Source: Zhengitettix transpicula
Taxonomy: Eukaryota > Arthropoda > Insecta > Orthoptera > Tetrigidae
Direction: 5' to 3'
Assembly: GCA_037074705.1 (NCBI GenBank)
Contig: CM073592.1
Coordinates: 83,902,629 to 83,966,628 of the forward strand
Length of the DNA: 64,000 bases
In this document: positions 58,561 through 64,000 of the stretch, in pieces
Layout: each line of letters starts with the position of its first letter
Numbering within the stretch: position 1 is the first letter of the stretch
Made by a program: the position numbers and the translations under genes
The notes under the pieces: generated by a model
Told to the model about the DNA's origin: nothing
Databases searched by the model: none
Seen by the model: the letters and a program-made list of their open reading frames with translations, nothing else

Positions 58561-58889
58561 ATGACACCTTAGCTCAGACTTATATTTCTACTTAAAAATT
58601 GTTCCCTGCCTCCATTAAACTCCTCACATCGAAAGCCCTAAGAACGCCAACCTACTTCCAACATTCCATACGCATGCCTTTCTTTAGCTGCCTACACATG
58701 CTGGCTACAACTCTCCCCCTGGTTTTCAGGTTTGGAGCATGTATTTATTGTTGAAAAACTACCTACCTTCTTCAAAGACACAGGCTGTTTCCTCTGTTGT
58801 CACAATACTTCTCTAAAGCTACTGGTAATAATTCACACAAATCTACCTTAAACCAGTGGTCTGGCTGTGCTGGAACATTTCTTTCATAG

Positions 58890-59260
58890 TAGTTCACTAA
58901 ATACCATCCCCACAATATATATTCTGATTGCCCTAACTCAATTGGGCCTCATCAGGAATTAATATTTGTTTCTGCCATCAGATAAATAGCACATCTGTTG
59001 GCACCCAGGTGATTCCCTACTATAATGATCTATTCATGGGATTACAATAACAGGATTGCCTGAATTCCTCCTATTTGAAAGTTTACATTAGTTTTGGTTT
59101 ATTGAACTCTTGAAGTATTGACCAGCTCCCAGTCTGAATTCCTTCAAAATCTCAGAATCATCTATCCAGTTATCATTATACCACTCCTCAGCAAAATCAC
59201 CTTTCTTGATGTGAACATCATTCTAGTTCCCATTTGTCACCACCTTCTTGCATACTGAGA
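58890..59260 (+). pseudogene. Penelope-like reverse transcriptase remnant
   Basis: Around 59130-59230 the plus strand reads EFLQNLRIIYP and, after a degenerate stretch, LSKITFLDVNIIL. The FL..L...P...FLDV pattern is typical of the RT of Penelope-like elements just after the catalytic region. 58990-59070 is similar to 33230-33310. Several frame breaks make it non-functional. Confidence 0.55.
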
Positions 59261-59589
59261 ACTGCAATCTGACTGAGATTGATAAAACACGATGTTTACT
59301 CCTTTGTCACCACTTACTTGCCTGGGTTAAAGAAACTCAATCCATTCTCTACCTAGTGTAATCAGAACTGCAATCCAACTGAAATATAAAAATCATACTT
59401 TCCACAATACTCCCTTCTTGCCCAAGTTTCTCATTCAGATGTCCGCTGAACATAAACATCACCCTCCTTCACCCTTTAAAATCCCACACTTCGCCCTGCT
59501 TTCTACAACGTAAAAAAAAAACTTTCTAAAAACACAGCTATCTACCACAGCACAAGGAGCATTTAAAATTTTAAGAGTCGATAATTAAT

Positions 59590-59990
59590 TAGTCTCTTCC
59601 TCAAGAGAGATAAACACTGCATACTGTCCAACTCCAGAGTCCATAGACTTACCTTAAATCAGTAGTTGGGAATTGTTAATATGTCTATTTTTTGAGGGCC
59701 TAAGCCCTCTTCAGGTCTTTGAATATTTAAAGTACTATTTCTTCCCAGCATGGTTACACCAACTGTTGATTTAAGGTACTTTTGCTTTGTACACAAATCC
59801 TATACCTTTGAGCTACCATTGAGATCACTGTGTAGAAAGGAAAGAGAGATAGTTTGTGAATTACCTGAAATTGAAGCTCGGTGTAGACACTCAGGAAAGA
59901 ATGTTCTTTAAATTACCAGGGGCTCTCAGCTCCTTCTTCAGGAAGGAGTGTTACATTCCGTACACCAGCCGGCTGCTGACTGTGGAGATG
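59590..59990. mobile_element. Two degenerate Penelope-like terminal units
   Basis: 59640-59790 has minus-strand CTGAAGAGGGCTTAGGCCCTC followed by AAAA, a core with GAAA mutated, between 'gacttaccttaaatcagtag'-like and 'ttgatttaaggtacttttgc' arms. 59830-59990 has 'ggaaagagagatagtttgtg' and a CTGAAGAAGGAGCTGAGAGC core on the minus strand. Confidence 0.55.
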
Positions 59991-60239
59991 GGCGATTAGC
60001 AGTTGCCCATAAACAATAGGCATCCCACCAGGTCACTAGCTTTCTCACTCAAGGGAAGGTCATGACATAGGAAAGCTTCTGATGGCAATCATTCTTACAT
60101 AGCATTTTATACATACATATAAATACAAATATGCACGTACATATACACACCCACACATACAAATACACATATGCAAGCATAGACACATACATAAGCATAT
60201 TAGTAATACTCAGATGCACTCGTGCAACTAGTGGTGGTG

Positions 60240-60640
60240 AGTAGGAAAGACACTATTTAATGGCTTTGCCTGGACTGTAAGATGTGTTGGACGGAGAGTT
60301 TCCACAGATGGAGTTCAACCTCTAATGAATTAATAGGAAAGGATTTAAGGGCTTTAAGGACGGTGAGTGTAAATCATTGGTCTAAATTGTTTGTGTTGTG
60401 CCTTTGGGCGTGAGCAGCTACTGGGAATTGAATTTTGGATAGTTTGACAGTGCTGCTATGTTTGGCTATTCGTTCAGGGTCTTTTCGCTTGTTGTGTATA
60501 AAATGCAGGGCACAGTCTGCAGTTAATTTGTGGGAGGAGAGGCTGGTGGTGGGCTGTAGGATAGAGCAGACATGGTACCTGTTCCTACCACAAGGTTTGC
60601 AAGCCGGCAAAGATGGGTGGGTGAGGGACGAGTAAATTGT
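60240..60640 (-). pseudogene. Penelope-like GIY-YIG domain remnant
   Basis: The minus strand encodes MPACKPCGRNRYHVCSILQP, then HKLTADCALHFIHNKRKDPE and RIAKHSSTVKLSKIQFPVAA HAQRHN in register. It aligns with the 41-kb copy. The Cys/His segment before the nuclease domain is retained, but the YIGQT block is degraded to FIHNK. Confidence 0.7.
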
Positions 60641-60719
60641 GGAGTTTAGGTGGGTGTCTGAAGAAAACCCATGGGCAGTTGGGGAGGATGGTTTTTAGGT
60701 CAGGGTTGGATTGCAGTTC

Positions 60720-60925
60720 AGTGTAGGCTAGAATGGAATTGATTTCTGGTGAAGGAAGAGACTGAGAGCCTCCAAAAATGTTAGTAAAATCCTTCTGACC
60801 CGAGTGGCTACACCAAACTTTAATTTCATGTAAGCCACAAACTATGTCTCATTCGATTCCATACCAATGACTCTGTTATTTTGACAATGTCATATCCCTA
60901 CTTGTCTGTGTATATATATATCTAT
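60720..60925 (+). mobile_element. Penelope-like terminal unit
   Basis: 'ggaagagactgagagcctcc' then AAAAA is a degenerate core. 'aatttcatgtaagccacaaa' and 'cattcgattccataccaatg' are the family's right arm. Confidence 0.5.
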
Positions 60926-60929
60926 ATGT

Positions 60930-62575
60930 CAAATGTGATTTTGTCACTTAATAATTAATATTCTTAACATTTGCAATTATTCCTTCATTGATGTTCCAAG
61001 CTCTTCACTCCCTCTGCTCTATCCATTCCATCCTCTACTTCTAATTAGACAAATTATACAATTTGGACAATGTTGTTGTTGTGGTATTTGTCCACAGAAT
61101 ATCGAACCCCCTTTCCGTGGTCGTAAAACTGAAGCTTTATTATTAGACTGGTAGTGACATATACAACATGCACTATGTCAGCCACTGAGGAGAATGCTTT
61201 ACATTTATTTGGACATAAAAATATATGAAGAATTTTTGGATCTGTAAGAGTGGGTGAAAGATTGAGAATAAGAAGTAATAGTGATGTAAGATACACCTGC
61301 CTCAAGGGGAGGGGGTGGTATTTAATACATACCTAAACAGTCATTATTAACTTTGAATAAAATGTTTTTGTGGTTGTTGAATTTGATAGTGTTATTCTAG
61401 AATTTTTATGTGTCAAATTCGACAACTTACTGTACAGGTGCTGATGGAAGGGGTTAACATAAAGAATAATGGAAAAAATACCAAGTTAGATGTTGGTTCT
61501 GGGGTTATAGGAGTTGCTGAGTTTAATTCTCACATCAACCATTGTGGTCAATGAAATTTTATGTTCCTCATCATGAAGGTGGACATAATTGACAAAAAGT
61601 TACCTAGAGTAGTTTTGATCGTCTTAAGGTACCGGGTGTATTTTTTATTTTCTTAGGGTACCAGCTATATTTTGATCTCTGTGTAGTTAAGGGTTGTATT
61701 TTTTACTCCTTAAAGGTGCTGGGAGTATTTTTAGACTATTAAGTTAGCGAGTATCTTTCACTTATAATTTGGCATGATTTTTAGTCCATCTAGGAGTAGG
61801 AGAATTCCCAAGTTGTTAAAGTACAGTCAGTCTGGTTTATTTGAAGTTAAATGCCAAGGAGGGGAGCATAATTGGGTAAATGTTCCAATCATCGATACTA
61901 TTGATGCTGATTAAATGTACCAAGAGGTTAGCGTTAAATAAAGTCCTTCTCCAGATTAATTTCAATAAATATTTGGGCAACACCAGGCACTCAGCCAGTT
62001 TATAGATAAATTTAAGATCAGTAGCTATGGAGCAAGACTTAAAAGTAAAGATTTTTAAAATATTAGTAATAATCTTATAATCATTATTAACGAATTGATA
62101 TCACAAATTTAATGTGGATGAGATTTTTCTAAAAAAAAAGTGTTGAACAGTTTATGGTCTATTATATTCAAATTAGTATATGGAGACTAAACCATTCTTC
62201 TAAAATGGCTTAATACACAGTTGATAAAGAATCTTATTTGCTGAAAAAGAATGAAAATATTAAAGTCTTCAAATAAATCTTAATAATTGAAATCACTTAT
62301 TATACAATTATCAGTCAAAAACTAAATTTGTAGACAAGTATAACATCCAAGTCTTAAATGTTTTTCCAATATCTGTTGTTTTTACAAATAAAACTATTTC
62401 CAAAAATTACTTCTATTTTAGTTTTATTATTATTATTATTATTAGTATTCCATTTCAAAGCAAGAAACACTCTTTTTTCATTTAATATGTTTGTAGCTAT
62501 AAATTTGGTGGTGATATTTAAAAATATATGATTAATATACATAATAAACAATAAATTTAACGTGTATACTTGTTG
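60930..62575. other. Spacer with a diverged dispersed repeat
   Basis: About 61290-61570 resembles the repeat at 56.0-56.4 kb. A short (ATT)n run lies at 62421-62441. No gene recognised. Confidence 0.4.
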
Positions 62576-62578
62576 CAG

Positions 62579-62707
62579 ACTGTTTCTTCAGAGGCAGTGG
62601 CCAATCTGGAAGGATGCTTATTGTTAAGTGAAGAGGGATGGTGATGGAAATAGGTGAAGCTGAAGATTCAGATGGCGATATTAATAAAACCATACCAATC
62701 TTCAGAG
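62579..62707 (+). other. Possible exon-like segment
   Basis: Bounded by a good acceptor (tacttgttgcag) and a fair donor (CAGAG|gtaaat). One frame, after a stop at about 62629, reads GMVMEIGEAEDSDGDINKTI then PIFRG, which looks protein-like. The minus strand is also open across the segment. It could be an untranslated or terminal exon, or transposon-derived sequence. No identification. Confidence 0.2.
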
Positions 62708-62817
62708 GTAAATTGCAGTCTGCTTGGATTTTCTTACATTCGAAATGTTTATTAATTTTGATATACACCCTTTACACATCAGATAAGTTACTTGTGTATT
62801 TCATAATATGAACATAT

Positions 62818-63265
62818 TGTAGCCGCTCCGCTACCCTCCTTGCGCTTTTCGTTGATTATTTATAATGTTTGAGCGCCAGGTAATTTTTGGGAGAAAATCA
62901 CCAAAACAACTTTTTAATATTTCATTACTTTTATTTCACAAACATGAGACATAAATTATCTGCAAGGCGTGGTTTATAAAACTATGTCTTTAGTTGTAGC
63001 ACGTCCATCCTTTGTCGAGTCCAGCTTGGAACTGATCCTACATTTGTCCCCTTGGCTGGCGCCTAAAACAACAGGACGGTCCTGCACGTGCATAAACACG
63101 GCAGTCCCCCCCGCCAAGGGCCCTCGACTGTACAATGCAACAATCATGTTACAATATATATATTCTTATTTAAAACTCTGAAGTGGAGCAACAATGCACG
63201 TGCATAAACACGGCAGTCCCCCCTGCCAAGGGCCCTCGACCATACAATGCAACAATCATGTTACA
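62818..63265 (-). mobile_element. 3' LTR of a Ty3/Gypsy-like element
   Basis: On the minus strand it begins TGTAACATGATTGTTGCATT right after a polypurine tract (TTTGGAGGGGGGATAA at 63266-63281), as a 3' LTR should. It ends GGAGCGGCTACA at 62818. Length 448 bp with TG...CA ends. A 112-bp period duplication lies inside. The 5' LTR and most of the element are beyond the right edge. Confidence 0.7.
63083..63265. repeat. Direct repeat (period 112 bp) inside the LTR
   Basis: 'tgcacgtgcataaacacggc' at 63083 recurs at 63195, followed in both by 'gccaagggccctcgac' and 'caatgcaacaatcatgttac'. About 70 bp of each period is nearly identical. Confidence 0.9.
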
Positions 63266-63639
63266 TTATCCCCCCTCCAAAGAACAAAAAATTGGCTGAC
63301 CATAGATATCCATATAATACAGCCACATTTTCATTATTTTTTTTTCACATAATACTAACAACAACAACAACCACTAGACCACGCCCTGATATCCAATTAA
63401 TACAATTACACAATTTTTACAAATACTTTTCACTAGTACAATACCTTCTTTTCATGTTTAAATGTCAAAATTACAAAGTTTCTATTAATCATCTGTGTGA
63501 TCAATACTTTTTAAAACCAACACACATTTACCATAATCTTAACCTACAACCTAATTATCGTCTTCCTCCAATACAATATTTACAAGAGTTAGACACATGG
63601 ATCATACACAATATTTATGTTTACTTCTAAATTAACAAT

Positions 63640-63925
63640 AAAATTTACAAATTTCCTCTCTGAAGGAATGGGACCAAATGGATTACATTGAAAGTTTTTT
63701 GAGTGGCCCTTCCTTCCAAATTTACAATTACATAGCTGTTGATTCCTCTCCTGTTCACCACTTTATATGGTCCTTCATAAATGTTTAACAATTTGTAACT
63801 GATTTTCTTTAGAGGATTTGATACGTGTAATTATTTTACAAGTACTAATTCTCCTATTTTAAATTCTACCGGTTTTTCCTTTTGCCGCTTCCTTCTCTAA
63901 TTGGCTGGACGTCCACCCACTCCTT
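63640..63925 (-). pseudogene. Ty3/Gypsy-like integrase C-terminus, decayed
   Basis: The minus strand reads RKRQKEKPVEFKIGELVLVK, a stop, then SNPLKKISYKLLNIYEGPYK, VVNRRGINSYVIVNLEGRAT and TFNVIHLVPF. K-(I/V)-G-(E/D)-LV-L-(V/L)-K, YEGPYKV and the FNV.HL.PF end are the signature of the post-core chromo-like end of Ty3/Gypsy integrases. Stops after LVLVK and upstream show it is inactive. Its polypurine tract and LTR follow to the left. Confidence 0.75.
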
Positions 63926-64000
63926 ACAATTGAATTGTTCCATCAATATTTTTCTGGGTTTTCCACACTCCTTCATATACTCCTTTACCATATTAACACA

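Overview
This window is eukaryotic nuclear DNA, almost certainly from an insect and perhaps a polyneopteran such as a cockroach or termite. That guess rests on protein similarity recalled from memory, AT-rich sequence, split genes and a dense load of retroelements. Four protein-coding genes can be reconstructed exon by exon, with intact reading frames across every splice junction. They are a secreted reeler-domain defence-type protein (+, 30675-32792), the transcription elongation factor TFIIS (-, 46094-37986), RNA polymerase II subunit RPB3 (+, 46556-48790) and a six-EF-hand CREC protein of the calumenin / reticulocalbin / supercoiling-factor type (-, 56893-52517).

Layout. Positions 1-30 kb are gene-poor and transposon-rich. 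They hold five copies of a poly-A-tailed retroposon (one with a 14-bp target duplication), solo-LTR-like elements of two related families (TG...CA ends, flanked by ATAT), a tRNA-derived SINE candidate, Penelope-like element (PLE) remnants with hammerhead-ribozyme-like cores, and a dead Jockey-type reverse transcriptase fragment boxed by 67-bp inverted repeats and carrying a 91-bp triplication. Positions 30.6-57 kb hold the four genes. Their introns and spacers are full of PLE-derived hairpin units, AT microsatellites and one more LTR. Positions 58-61 kb are a PLE graveyard. The right edge (62.8-64 kb) is the 3' end of a minus-strand Ty3/Gypsy-like element, with its LTR, polypurine tract and integrase C-terminus.

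The most interesting functional arrangement is TFIIS and RPB3. An elongation factor that binds RNA polymerase II and a core subunit of that polymerase lie head to head, with 461 bp between start codons, so they probably share a bidirectional promoter. RPB3 also has a 72-nt GC-AG intron. The most interesting non-coding signal is the recurrent CTGANGA...GAAA hammerhead core inside PLE-derived inverted repeats. Splice junctions and protein identities were worked out by reading. No alignment, folding or database search was run.
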